Source of the DNA: CAZPHU01 sp964586285
GTDB taxonomy: Bacteria; Fibrobacterota; Chitinivibrionia; Chitinivibrionales; CAYFVL01
DNA length: 61,244 nt
Direction: 5' to 3'
NCBI GenBank assembly: GCA_964586285.1
Contig: CAZPHU010000010.1
Location: forward strand, 1 to 61,244
The notes below the pieces were generated by a model. It saw only the letters and a list, made by a program, of their open reading frames with translations. It was not told the DNA's origin and did no database searches. Positions 45,086 to 54,136 of the stretch are shown here, one piece after another (within the stretch, counting starts at the first letter, position 1; each line of letters starts with the position of its first letter). A program made the position numbers and the translations under genes.

Positions 45086-46019
45086 TATTTTCCGATAGAG
45101 TTTCCGAATCGTTTTGTGTTTCTAAACCGGGTATTGTATTGAAATTAAAATCATAATCCATTTTCAGGCGAAGATCGGAAAGCAGTCTCTCCATATCTCT
45201 CTTTTGATCCTCCGTGGATAAGATGCCTATAATATCCTCGCGTATCTCCTCCAACTCACACGTGCTTCCCGCACTTTGCTTATCCAACACCCGTATGATA
45301 TGATATCCGTCTTCCATCTTTATCGGAGCCGTTGTTCCTTCAATCCGAATGCTGGAGAGTGCGTCGGAAATTTCTTTGGGCAAGCTGTTTTTCTGTACAA
45401 AAGGAACCGAGCGGGGATCCTGGACCGGTGTTTTCGAATATCGGACCGCCAGATCCAGGAAGTTGTCCTTTGTAACCATGTTGCGAACTTTCCAGGCGGT
45501 ACTTAAATCTTCGACCAAGATCTCCAGATATTTAAAAACATCATCCTGCCTGACAAAAGAGTCTTTATGCTCTTCGTAATAATTAATTATCGCCTCTTCA
45601 CTTACCAGATCCTGGCCGGCGGCAAAAGATGTTCGGCTTATTATTTCTGCACTCAACAGATCCCGTTTCATCTGCTCAAGCCGCTCGCTTATCTCCTTTT
45701 CCTTATGGACCTTCTTTCGCAACGCCTCCTGAAAAAGAAGCTCGGTATCGATCCATTGTTTTACGTAGTTTATCATCTGCTCTCTGCTGATTTCATTGCT
45801 GTATTCGGGAGGTATTGTCTTATACAGATCATCGAGAGTAAGCGTAGCGTCGCCTACTCTCGCAACTATCGGGCTGTCCACTTCATCTTCACACGAAAAG
45901 CCCATCAGAAAGAGCGATGCACCAATCAATGCGGTACAAATCGGCAAAATTATGGCCGTCAAACGAATGAAAGATTTTTTTTGACGGCGAGATCCACCGT
46001 TAACTCTGCTTTTAGTCAT
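45042..46019 (-). CDS. PpiC/SurA-type peptidyl-prolyl isomerase lipoprotein
   Basis: 325 residues. A basic N-terminus and membrane segment end in FLMGFSC, probably a lipoprotein site. Residues 50-160 resemble a SurA-type chaperone domain (VARVGDATLTLDDLYKTIP, YVKQWIDTELLFQEALRK). Residues 170-275 resemble a degenerate parvulin domain (FLDLAVRYSKTP, GYHIIRVLD). The acidic tail (NENNEDINEEEIGD-like, rich in Glu/Asp/Asn) is unusual. It is the first gene of the run towards ftsE. It probably works with the next SurA-like protein in outer-membrane protein folding. Confidence 0.82.
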   Translation of the reverse strand: MTKSRVNGGSRRQKKSFIRLTAIILPICTALIGASLFLMGFSCEDEVDSPIVARVGDATLTLDDLYKTIPPEYSNEISREQMINYVKQWIDTELLFQEALRKKVHKEKEISERLEQMKRDLLSAEIISRTSFAAGQDLVSEEAIINYYEEHKDSFVRQDDVFKYLEILVEDLSTAWKVRNMVTKDNFLDLAVRYSKTPVQDPRSVPFVQKNSLPKEISDALSSIRIEGTTAPIKMEDGYHIIRVLDKQSAGSTCELEEIREDIIGILSTEDQKRDMERLLSDLRLKMDYDFNFNTIPGLETQNDSETLSENNEDINEEEIGDIVE

Positions 46020-46164
46020 AAATAAAGGTTACCTTCAGAATACCAACACGATTACAATTACTACGGAAATAGAAAGAAAAGCAGTAAAAAAATTATCACA
46101 AAGATACATTATGCATATTTAGCCAAGCACTGGTACAGATCCCAATAGCATGCGTTTGGATGAT

Positions 46165-49100
46165 TTAAGCCGGTGCAGGCTCATTTATTACGTTCTCAAG
46201 AACCGATATTGTTTCCAAAGCCTGTTGGCTTTTATCGCTGCTTATGAGCGTTGTTTTCATCGAAACCTGTTTCTCGGAAACAATCTCAAAGGATCGATCG
46301 CCCGCTTTGATAAACTTTTGGACCTTACGGCGAACATCCTCATCTTTACCTTCAAACCCCAGGGTCAATGTTGCGCTGCTGTCAATGGAAAGTCTTGAGA
46401 TCCCGCATTCCCTTGCTAGCTGCTTTACTCTCATGACCAGAAGAAGAGCCGTCACTGGTTGAGGCAAAGGCCCGAACCTGTCTACAAGGCTCTGCTCTAT
46501 GGAGTCGATTTCCCCTGCCGAGCGGGCACTGGAAAGTTCCTGATAAGTGGCTATTCTTGTAGTCCCGTCGGAGATAAACTCAGCCGGTAAATAAGCATCC
46601 AGTTGAATATCGATAGTCGTTTCGGTCTCTTTCTCAGGAGCCTCGTTTCCGCGAATCTTCTCAACCTCTTCCTTGAGAAGTTGACAGTACAGCTCAAAAC
46701 CCACCGCCGCAATAAACCCGTGTTGCTTATTTCCCAGAATATTTCCGGCTCCACGAATCTCAAGGTCCCGCATCGCTATCTGAAACCCGCTTCCAAGATC
46801 GGTATACTGCTCAAGTGCCCGCAGTCTCTTGAGCGAGACTTCGTCTATCTGCTTGAATGAAGGAGTCAGAAGATAAGCATATGCCTGCTCCGATGATCGT
46901 CCCACTCGTCCACGCAACTGGTAGAGCTGAGAAAGCCCCATCGCATCCGCCCGATTTACGATTATGGTGTTCACGTTTGAGATATCGATTCCATTTTCGA
47001 TTATCACCGTCGAAAGCAGCACATCATATCGGCCCGCAATGAAAGCCTGCATAATCTTTTGCAGCTCCTTCTCATCCATCTGACCGTGTGCCACAACAAC
47101 ACGTGCCTGAGGAACAAGCTGCTCGATCTGATCCTGGAGCAGATAAAGATTTTTGATCCGGTTGTGAACCACAAACACCTGACCTCCCCGATCCAGTTCA
47201 TACTCCACAGCCTGCTTGAGAACATCATTTCGATACTCCATCACACTGGTATCTACCGGGAGACGGTTTCGCGGCGGAGTATTGATAATGGACATATCAC
47301 GTGCCCCCGCCAGAGACATATGAAGCGTACGTGGAATCGGCGTCGCGGTCATGGACAACACATCTACCTTATATCGGTAGTGTTTGAGCTTTTCCTTGTG
47401 ACGCACTCCGAAACGCTGCTCTTCATCTATGATAAGCATACCCAGATTTTTGAAAACAACATCCTCGGAAAGCATTCGGTGTGTTCCGATAACAATATCG
47501 TACTCCCCGGCGTTGATTTTCTTAACATTCTCCCGGATCTCCTTTGGACTAAGAAACCTGCTTAGCATACAGATTCGTACCGGAAAATCGGCCATTCTTT
47601 CGGAGAAAGTGGTAAAATGCTGGGCGACCAAAACCGTCGTCGGTGCCAGTACCGCCACCTGATACCCATCGTTTACCGCCTTGAAAGCGGCTCGCATCGC
47701 TACCTCGGTTTTTCCAAACCCAACGTCTCCGCAAACCAGCCGGTCCATCGGTTTATTGGATTCCATATCCTTTTTAACATCTTTTATGGTAGTGAGCTGA
47801 TCGGGAGTTTCATCGTATATAAACGCATCTTCAAACTCTTTTTGCCATAAAGAATCTTTACCGAATTTGATTCCTTCCATGTACTCGCGTTTGGCATAAA
47901 GCTGCACAAGCTCCTGGGCCATTTCCTGCAGCGACTCGCGCGTCTTCTGTTTTAGTTTTTCCCAGCTCGCCGTTCCCAGTTTGGACAGAGTGGGTGAGGT
48001 GCTGTCCTTTCCCACATATTTTTGTACTTTATGAAAGTCGTGTATCGGAACATAAAGCTTGCTTCTGCCCTGGTAGTGAAGCACCATGCAGTCCTGGTGA
48101 ATATCACCGGTGCTGATTCTTTCGATTCCCACAAACTGGGCGATTCCGTGGTCCACATGAACGACGTAGTCCCCCGGTGTCAAGGAATCGAAGCTGGTTA
48201 TGGGAGTACCGCTCTTACTCTTTTTGGTGCGCACTCTCCTGTATGGACGATTAAATATCTGTGCTTCGGTATAGGTGGCTGTTTTGTTCTGTTTATTCAG
48301 AAATCCCCGCTCGATATAACCCACCGCCACCGTCAGCTTATCGGCATGATTTTCTCCTATCGCCTCAAGAAGCCGCTCGGCCTGTCCGAGTGTGGGACAG
48401 AGAATGGTGGTCTTATAGCCGGTACTCTCCAGACGAGTAAGATCTATATTGAGTGCCTCGAACGATTGTGCAAACGAGGGCTGATCGGCAAGGGACAGTT
48501 TTATTTGAAAGACTTTTTCGGGCGGATTTTCGGTATCCAGCAGCACCTGTTGAAAAAGTGCCAGGTCTTGCCGAATCTGCTCACCGTCAACCAAAAGACT
48601 CTCGGGCCTGGATACCAGCGCAGAACACACCGACGGTACCCTCTCCAGATGACGATTGTAATTTTCAACGGTTTCCGGAAAGCGACGATCGGGACCGAAA
48701 ACATCATCCCACACAATCATGGCATCCTGGGGTAGATAGTCCAGAATGGTGGTGTCTGGAGGATCAAACCAGTGAAGAAACCACTCGATACCTTCATAAT
48801 CGGCCAAAGATTTCCAGCTGTGTTCCAGCCTTGTTACCCCGTCGCGGGAGATCTCTTGCTTGTCGCAGAAATCGCGCATCCTCTCCAGAGCAGTATCAAT
48901 TTGTTCTCTGGAGAATTCAAATTCGGTCATGGGGACAATCGCCGCCTCTTCGATCGAATCCTTTGATTTTTGAGTGAAAACGTCGAACAGACGGATGGAT
49001 TCTATAGAGTCGCCCCAGAATTCAATACGAAGGGGCATATCGGAAATGAAAGGATAAACATCAAAGATACCCCCGCGAACGGCAAATGTTCCCAGATCTG

Positions 49101-49608
49101 AAACCATGGTTTCGCGCCGAAAACCAATCTCCTGAAGCCATTGTGAAAGAGTCTCGGGAGATATTTCGTCTCCTACTCTTACGTTTACGGTGCGGTTGAA
49201 AAAGGCTCGTGGTTTTGAAACTCTCTGCAAGAGGGTTGAAACGGGGGCGATATACACACGCTTCTCCCGCGCCAGCAGTTGTTTCATCGCCAGAAACCGT
49301 GCCTCGACCGTAGGGCCGAAAGGGGATTTCATGTTATAAGGAATAGCATCACGGGAAGGAAACGAAGAAACAGCTTCATCGCCCAGAAGCGCGGAGCATT
49401 CATTTACCAAAACATCAGCCCGCTTGCTGTTGGGGGTCAGCACCAGCATCGCCTGATCGGTCGAATCAAACAGAGCCGATATGACGAAAGCATCACTGCT
49501 TCCTGCAAGACCACTGAATAAGGAACAATCGGGTCTGCTCTTAAGCCACTGGTCGATACCCGGAAAACTCTTCGGATCCCAAATTTCTTTGAAGGGATGT
49601 ATAGTCAT
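46165..49608 (-). CDS. mfd: Transcription-repair coupling factor Mfd
   Basis: Removes stalled RNA polymerase at lesions and recruits UvrA. The 1147 residues match the family (E. coli 1148): UvrB-like N-terminal part (FPSRDAIPYNMKSP, GGIFDVYPF), the RNA-polymerase-interacting CarD-like domain (LTPGDYVVHVDHGIAQFVGIE), the translocase domain with Walker A VCGDVGFGKTEVA near residue 625 and DEEQRFGV near 729, the motif-VI region QLRGRVGRS, and the C-terminal TRCF domain. It stands alone on the minus strand between the chaperone genes and tRNA-Lys. Confidence 0.98.
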   Translation of the reverse strand: MTIHPFKEIWDPKSFPGIDQWLKSRPDCSLFSGLAGSSDAFVISALFDSTDQAMLVLTPNSKRADVLVNECSALLGDEAVSSFPSRDAIPYNMKSPFGPTVEARFLAMKQLLAREKRVYIAPVSTLLQRVSKPRAFFNRTVNVRVGDEISPETLSQWLQEIGFRRETMVSDLGTFAVRGGIFDVYPFISDMPLRIEFWGDSIESIRLFDVFTQKSKDSIEEAAIVPMTEFEFSREQIDTALERMRDFCDKQEISRDGVTRLEHSWKSLADYEGIEWFLHWFDPPDTTILDYLPQDAMIVWDDVFGPDRRFPETVENYNRHLERVPSVCSALVSRPESLLVDGEQIRQDLALFQQVLLDTENPPEKVFQIKLSLADQPSFAQSFEALNIDLTRLESTGYKTTILCPTLGQAERLLEAIGENHADKLTVAVGYIERGFLNKQNKTATYTEAQIFNRPYRRVRTKKSKSGTPITSFDSLTPGDYVVHVDHGIAQFVGIERISTGDIHQDCMVLHYQGRSKLYVPIHDFHKVQKYVGKDSTSPTLSKLGTASWEKLKQKTRESLQEMAQELVQLYAKREYMEGIKFGKDSLWQKEFEDAFIYDETPDQLTTIKDVKKDMESNKPMDRLVCGDVGFGKTEVAMRAAFKAVNDGYQVAVLAPTTVLVAQHFTTFSERMADFPVRICMLSRFLSPKEIRENVKKINAGEYDIVIGTHRMLSEDVVFKNLGMLIIDEEQRFGVRHKEKLKHYRYKVDVLSMTATPIPRTLHMSLAGARDMSIINTPPRNRLPVDTSVMEYRNDVLKQAVEYELDRGGQVFVVHNRIKNLYLLQDQIEQLVPQARVVVAHGQMDEKELQKIMQAFIAGRYDVLLSTVIIENGIDISNVNTIIVNRADAMGLSQLYQLRGRVGRSSEQAYAYLLTPSFKQIDEVSLKRLRALEQYTDLGSGFQIAMRDLEIRGAGNILGNKQHGFIAAVGFELYCQLLKEEVEKIRGNEAPEKETETTIDIQLDAYLPAEFISDGTTRIATYQELSSARSAGEIDSIEQSLVDRFGPLPQPVTALLLVMRVKQLARECGISRLSIDSSATLTLGFEGKDEDVRRKVQKFIKAGDRSFEIVSEKQVSMKTTLISSDKSQQALETISVLENVINEPAPA

Positions 49609-49664
49609 TGCTGTATATATGGATCTGTCGCAAGAATATGCAGGAAAAATCGAAGGAGTGTTAA

Positions 49665-49736
49665 TGAGCCAGGATGGATTCGAACCATCGACTCTCGCCT
49701 TAAAAGGGCGATACTCTACCGCTGAGTTACTGGCCC
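49665..49736 (-). tRNA. tRNA-Lys (UUU)
   Basis: Minus-strand cloverleaf of 72 bases: acceptor GGGCCAG / CTGGCTC (one G-U pair), D arm CTC...GAG, anticodon stem TCGCC / GGCGA with loop CTTTTAA giving TTT, and T arm with GGTTCGAATCC. The CCA end is not encoded. Confidence 0.97.
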
Positions 49737-49774
49737 ATTTACGGTACGATTAAAATCGTTCCGGAAAGATTTCT

Positions 49775-49803
49775 AAAATACATCCTCTGACTGTTAGAGT
49801 CAA
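49775..49803 (-). promoter_or_regulatory. Sigma-70 promoter of tRNA-Lys
   Basis: On the minus strand TTGACT (49798-49803), a 17-base spacer and TATTTT (49775-49780) lie about 38 bases upstream of the tRNA 5' end. Confidence 0.6.
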
Positions 49804-49868
49804 CCACAAGTTCGTTTTTCCTGTATAATCTCACCGTCCGGGTTGTTGTTTTTATTGAATTTTTCCGA

Positions 49869-52800
49869 TTACAAAAATGCTTTTATTTCCATCGATACGG
49901 AGTGTATCCCCTTATCGAATACTTTGTTACCGTGAGGTTTGTTGTACTCTCCATGATACTGGGCATTAAGAGAAAAATGTTTTCCGATTTTAATATCGGC
50001 AAATATAGACATGACATGACTTATGCCGTTACTCAATCCACCGGCCATACGATAATCCAGATCTCCACCAATATCTACCATGCTCATAGTATATGATGCC
50101 TCCGCAAAACCGCGCTCTCCCGAGAGGAAAGTAATACCGGGCTGAAAAGAAAAATAATTTCCCCTGTTGACACTCTGTTCACTCAGAAGCGAATTATTGC
50201 TTTTTTGGGCATGACCGGCTCTTTGGCGCAAAAAAATCGAAAAAGCAACTACGGGATTGAATTGCTGGCTAAACGAAACCGACCGATCTTCCACATCGTA
50301 ACTTCCGCTCATATAGTCCCCATCCCGCTTTAGAGCAAAAGAATTGCCGGCGATGTCCAGATACCACTTCTCCCACCTCTTCCCAAGCTCACCTTTTATT
50401 TCGAGGGCGCTTTCACGGTATTGACGTTGTTTGATAAAAGATGGTTTTGCGTGGACTTTAGCGTGAAAACCCTCAAATTGATCGGGTCTCCACAATACCT
50501 CCTGGCGGTAGAAGAGATGGGAGTACTGAAGTGCCTCGTCTTTGGGTTGGTTCAGAGACAGGTATGACGGTAGCCAGCTAAGTGCTGTCAGTGAGTCGCC
50601 CGCTCTAATGTGCTCTTCGGCGGTAGCGGATCCGCTCCAGGTCAAATCCCCAAGTATCCCCTTGCCCCTGAACATCAACGGCCGCAAAAGCCAGTCGGCC
50701 CGAAAAATAGCTTTTCGCACCCTGGTATTTCCGGTACTGTCATACACTTGCCTTTGAGTGACATAATAGTTTCCGCCTGTTTTTGGCTCATACTTTTCGG
50801 TTCTTTCGTTATATATATAATTGCCAAGCCCCTCTCCGGCATAAACCGGTATTTGAATGAAATCTGAGGCTCGCTCGGAACTCAGGCGATATTCCTGTCT
50901 GGATGAAAAGCCGGTCTGTGCCGATGATAGGTCGTTTATGGCATTTACTATTACCGTGGTGCGAATATCCTCATTGATCCTTCGGCGCATATAGGAGCTT
51001 CTTCCCCCAAATGTCCAACCGGGTCGGGGAGAATGACGAATGCTTTGGTTCCAGGAGAAGAAGTCGGCCGTATCGGGGGAAGAAAATAAGGATCGGCCTT
51101 TTTTCTCCCGCGTATAGTAGAAATTCTGCTGAAGAGACCAGGGCTTGAAAGAAAACTCTGCTCCCCCTCCGATACTTCCCCGCCCTTCCCCGCTGTCCTG
51201 GGCATGCCACTCATCATCCAGAAAAAGACCGTATTTAAATCGCTCGAAATCCATCCCCACATGCGTACGCTGCCTTTGTACCAGGTTGATGTTTCGATCG
51301 GTATGAGCCAGTACCGAACCGTTGTGAGTAAGTTCGATTTCACCAAAGGCAAGGTCGGTCTTGTTGGCGATACGATGCGTACGGATTCGTCGATCGTCGA
51401 TGTATTGCCCGTAACTGAATTGTGTCTGTTTGCGCGGAAAAAGAGTTCCACCCAGATGTGATTCCCAGATGTGTTTTTCGGTTGCCGCCGTGTCGGTTTC
51501 CCTGTCCCATATCATCTTTCGGTCGAATACAGAGAAAGACTTTCGAGGAAAGAGTCTGCTTATGTACTGATGATTCGCTTCAAGCCACATCGAGCGGTTA
51601 AGAGAGGTCTTTTTCCCCAGACGCAGATCGGACTGGACGGCGGAGCCGTTGTTGTCGTTGTCGTCTATGGTCGAAAAGGTGTTGTGATCGTCCATTGTTC
51701 CCGCAACATCAACGTTCATCGAAACCGTGGGATTGGGATTGTATGAGGTTTTTATTTCACCCATAACCGATCGCTGAGGCATCGGTATGGGTCGAAAAGC
51801 CGTGAATGATCCCCTGCCTACTCCCACGTATCGGTAGACCGCACCCCTGTAGTCGACGGTGTAGCGGGTATCTTTTACATATTCACCCCGGTTTGCTCCG
51901 ACATGTCGAAAGGTTACCCTGTAGCGTCCGTTTACATCTTCTGGAAACTGCTGGTCAAAAGGAGCATAAACATAGAAAGTTTCAGTCGTCGAAGAGTCGA
52001 TACGGTATAGTCTGTGATATTCGTTCATTTCGGGAACGTTCTTGGGATCGATTTTGTAACCTGCCCGTGTGAGGGGCGGATTGTCTCCGGCGTTTCGCAG
52101 TCTTTGATCGAGCGAATCCACGTCCAACTCGATAGGGTGGTTCTTGTTGTCCTGCTCTACCCAAAGCGCACCGCGACTGACCAGAGTCGAGTCTGAGGAT
52201 GCATACCCCAGGGTGGTACCAAATGATGTTCGCTGGTAATCGAAGGATTTATACTCGTATTCAATACGAATGATCTGCCCGTCGCGCAACGGGAAGTTTG
52301 GGGTGAAAGTAACCGTACCCAGGTCGTAATCGACCGAAAACTCATTACGGCGTCCTTCCTTTAGTATCTTTCCGTCCACTAAGACCCGAACGGTGCCGCT
52401 TATAGGCGATATTATATCGGATTCGCCTTTGCCCTTTAGGTAGTATGGACCCTGAAATCCCTGTCTGGCGGTTTTTGTCTCTACGGTGTACTTACCCCCG
52501 GTTATTGCTCCGAAGGCCTGTGAATACAGCCGACTCCCTGTGTAGGCGGCACTTATGCCCTTAATTTTTTTCCGGGACTTCAAAATTCCTCTGGTATCAA
52601 AGGAAACGAACTGGTCTCCCACATGGGTGTTGAATCGGGGGTTTGTAAGCGATATATACACCATATCCAGCTCGCCGATCTCCCGCGTAGCTCCTTCAAG
52701 AGAGGTTCCCTGATCGTTTAGATTGGCCGAGAGTTCGGTCTGCGGTGCGATTTCACCGAATATCTTCACATCCAGGGCCTGCTCTATATTCATCCTCCCG

Positions 52801-53237
52801 CCGCTGCCCACGGATATGCCTACACTCTTGTATCCCGATAGAGTGAGATTCTGGGTTCTTTGCGAAAAAGCGGAAAATGACGGTATCGATAAGGCGCTGT
52901 CGTCCAGAGTGGTATCAATAACCGTCTTTGGGAAGAGGCTGTAGGTTTTGGGAAGGCCGTAATAATCGGTTTTATAACGGACTGCAAACTCTCTGTGTGC
53001 TTCGATCGGAGTGGAAAAGAGAATCGCGTTTAGCTTTTCAACATAGGTGAACGGAGGAATGATTTCACCCGAACTGTCTGTGTATGAAGCCTCGATAGTG
53101 TGCGGAGCGACAAACAGTCTTCCCAGAGGATATGGTCCGGGCGAACCGTCGGAGGTAATGACGGTATCGACAGTTAATGCGCTTAACCGCCATATAAATA
53201 GGAGAAGCGGTAAACAAAGTTTGAAGGTATGTTTCAT
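49869..53237 (-). CDS. Predicted large outer-membrane protein, 1122 residues
   Basis: I cannot name the family. A signal peptide (about 1-20) is followed by an early beta domain (PLGRLFVAPHTIEASY). Near residues 280-330 comes a stretch with SGTVRVLVDGKILKEG, FSVDYDLGTVTF and IRIEYEYKS, a pattern I associate with large surface or secretion-linked proteins in several Gram-negative phyla. The second half (about 500-1122) is rich in alternating aromatic and polar residues with Arg/Tyr/Phe-containing strands and ends in a phenylalanine-leucine strand (SVSMEIKAFL), consistent with a large beta-barrel. It stands alone between tRNA-Lys and the flagellar-type gene, which are read away from it or on the other strand. 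An outer-membrane location is inference. Confidence 0.7.
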   Translation of the reverse strand: MKHTFKLCLPLLLFIWRLSALTVDTVITSDGSPGPYPLGRLFVAPHTIEASYTDSSGEIIPPFTYVEKLNAILFSTPIEAHREFAVRYKTDYYGLPKTYSLFPKTVIDTTLDDSALSIPSFSAFSQRTQNLTLSGYKSVGISVGSGGRMNIEQALDVKIFGEIAPQTELSANLNDQGTSLEGATREIGELDMVYISLTNPRFNTHVGDQFVSFDTRGILKSRKKIKGISAAYTGSRLYSQAFGAITGGKYTVETKTARQGFQGPYYLKGKGESDIISPISGTVRVLVDGKILKEGRRNEFSVDYDLGTVTFTPNFPLRDGQIIRIEYEYKSFDYQRTSFGTTLGYASSDSTLVSRGALWVEQDNKNHPIELDVDSLDQRLRNAGDNPPLTRAGYKIDPKNVPEMNEYHRLYRIDSSTTETFYVYAPFDQQFPEDVNGRYRVTFRHVGANRGEYVKDTRYTVDYRGAVYRYVGVGRGSFTAFRPIPMPQRSVMGEIKTSYNPNPTVSMNVDVAGTMDDHNTFSTIDDNDNNGSAVQSDLRLGKKTSLNRSMWLEANHQYISRLFPRKSFSVFDRKMIWDRETDTAATEKHIWESHLGGTLFPRKQTQFSYGQYIDDRRIRTHRIANKTDLAFGEIELTHNGSVLAHTDRNINLVQRQRTHVGMDFERFKYGLFLDDEWHAQDSGEGRGSIGGGAEFSFKPWSLQQNFYYTREKKGRSLFSSPDTADFFSWNQSIRHSPRPGWTFGGRSSYMRRRINEDIRTTVIVNAINDLSSAQTGFSSRQEYRLSSERASDFIQIPVYAGEGLGNYIYNERTEKYEPKTGGNYYVTQRQVYDSTGNTRVRKAIFRADWLLRPLMFRGKGILGDLTWSGSATAEEHIRAGDSLTALSWLPSYLSLNQPKDEALQYSHLFYRQEVLWRPDQFEGFHAKVHAKPSFIKQRQYRESALEIKGELGKRWEKWYLDIAGNSFALKRDGDYMSGSYDVEDRSVSFSQQFNPVVAFSIFLRQRAGHAQKSNNSLLSEQSVNRGNYFSFQPGITFLSGERGFAEASYTMSMVDIGGDLDYRMAGGLSNGISHVMSIFADIKIGKHFSLNAQYHGEYNKPHGNKVFDKGIHSVSMEIKAFL

Positions 53238-53310
53238 ATTTTGGAAAAATAATCGAAAGGTCGAATGTAGTATCTAATTACGACCGCCTCTCTTCTTTGG
53301 TGCATCTTTT

Positions 53311-53348
53311 TGACAAAACTTGTCACCCGTTCATTTAAAGGATATAAT
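53311..53348 (+). promoter_or_regulatory. Sigma-70 promoter with operator-like dyad before the flagellar-type gene
   Basis: TTGTCA (53320-53325), a 17-base spacer and a perfect TATAAT (53343-53348). The inverted repeat TGACAA-AAC-TTGTCA (53311-53325) overlaps the -35 box, the usual place for a repressor site. Confidence 0.6.
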
Positions 53349-53374
53349 AAAGGAAAAAGCGGGTGGAGAAATAT

Positions 53375-53692
53375 ATGCGTATACATTCCATAAGCAGCCT
53401 CACGGCGATGCAGTCTGCCGTTACCCGTCAGGATGTAACGGCGCATAACGTTGCCAACGTCAATACAGCCGGGTTTGATCAAAGCCGGGTGCATCAGACG
53501 GATATGGTCCCCCGAGGCACCCGCATCTCTTCAATTCAAAAGATACCCAACCGAAGCGGCTATCATTCGGGAACCGATATGGTTACCCAGAGTGTAGAGC
53601 AAATAAACGCCAAATCCACTATGGGCTTTAACGCCAAAATGATGAAAGTCCAAAACCGGATGACCGGAGAGCTGCTGGATCTTCTGGGGTGA
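53375..53692 (+). CDS. Mini flagellar rod/hook-type protein (FlgC-like)
   Basis: 105 residues from ATG 53375, which has GGAG six bases upstream. The N-terminus has the flagellar rod signature (SISSLTAMQSAVTRQ, then AHNVANVNTAGF), and the C-terminus has the matching helix (DMVTQSVEQINAKSTMGFNAKMM, ending GELLDLLG). These two helices pack together in rod and hook proteins. With only about 30 residues between them it is shorter than FlgB or FlgC (about 130-140). No other flagellar structural gene is nearby. It may be an accessory rod-like subunit in a flagellated cell; its role is not known. Confidence 0.8.
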   Translation: MRIHSISSLTAMQSAVTRQDVTAHNVANVNTAGFDQSRVHQTDMVPRGTRISSIQKIPNRSGYHSGTDMVTQSVEQINAKSTMGFNAKMMKVQNRMTGELLDLLG

Positions 53693-53855
53693 TGTCTCAA
53701 AACCTTCGAAGTTGCCGCAGGCTCTGGCGCAAAATGAAGATTATCCTCGCGAACTTCGATATCGTAAACCTCTCCGACATTGAGACTCAGGGTGTCCAAA
53801 TGAATTCCGCTTTTGCCGTAGGATTTGTTACACCGAGGTCAATCATTTTCTAAAC
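53693..53855 (-). pseudogene. Decayed fragment resembling a fibro-slime domain
   Basis: Two adjacent minus-strand frames together read like the end of a fibro-slime-type domain. The first (from about 53848) gives KMIDLGVTNPTAKAEFI, then a stop. The second (from about 53800) gives HLDTLSLNVGEVYDIEV. Family members typically have a stretch of the form IDLGGVH...LDxLGLxxGxTYDxDxFxAERH. The pieces join with a frameshift near FI/HL, and no start or upstream portion remains. The second frame runs on into the antisense of the flagellar-type gene. I consider it a relic, with the family assignment from pattern memory only. Confidence 0.4.
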
Positions 53856-53987
53856 GGCAAAAGAAGCAGGCATATATCGTCCATGGAAAACATTCTTTAT
53901 CATTATTATACATGTAATGTTGGGATACCGACGAATTAGAGATAAACGCTTTTATGCAAACAATCCCTTACTAAAACGTCGGGTAAC

Positions 53988-54136
53988 CACTCCCAGAGCT
54001 CTAGGAGCCGTTACCCGGCATCCGGCATCCACTCCCAGAGCTCCAGGAGCCGTTACCCGGCGACGGGCATCCACTCCCAGAGCTCTAGGAGCCGTTACCC
54101 GTCGTCCGGCATCCACTCCCAGAGCTCCGTGAGCGG
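53988..54136. repeat. 42-bp tandem repeat, about 3.5 copies
   Basis: Units of exactly 42 bases start at 53988, 54030, 54072 and 54114 (the last partial). Each begins CACTCCCAGAGCTC and contains AGGAGCCGTTACCCG, with few differences between units (such as TAGG/CAGG and CATCCGG/GACGGG). Because 42 is a multiple of three, both strands stay open across it, encoding 14-residue repeats, but neither frame has a good start or ribosome site. Units abut without spacers, so this is a minisatellite and not a CRISPR array. Confidence 0.9.

Noticed and set aside
48022..48735. 237-codon plus-strand open frame within mfd
   Set aside because: Antisense to conserved mfd domains; long open frames on the opposite strand are expected in this more GC-rich region.
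53917..54132. Plus- and minus-strand open frames over the 42-bp repeats
   Set aside because: Openness comes from the repeat length being a multiple of three; no ribosome site or non-repeat domain supports either.
53988..54136. Possible CRISPR array
   Set aside because: Units are directly adjacent with no spacers, and no cas gene is nearby.
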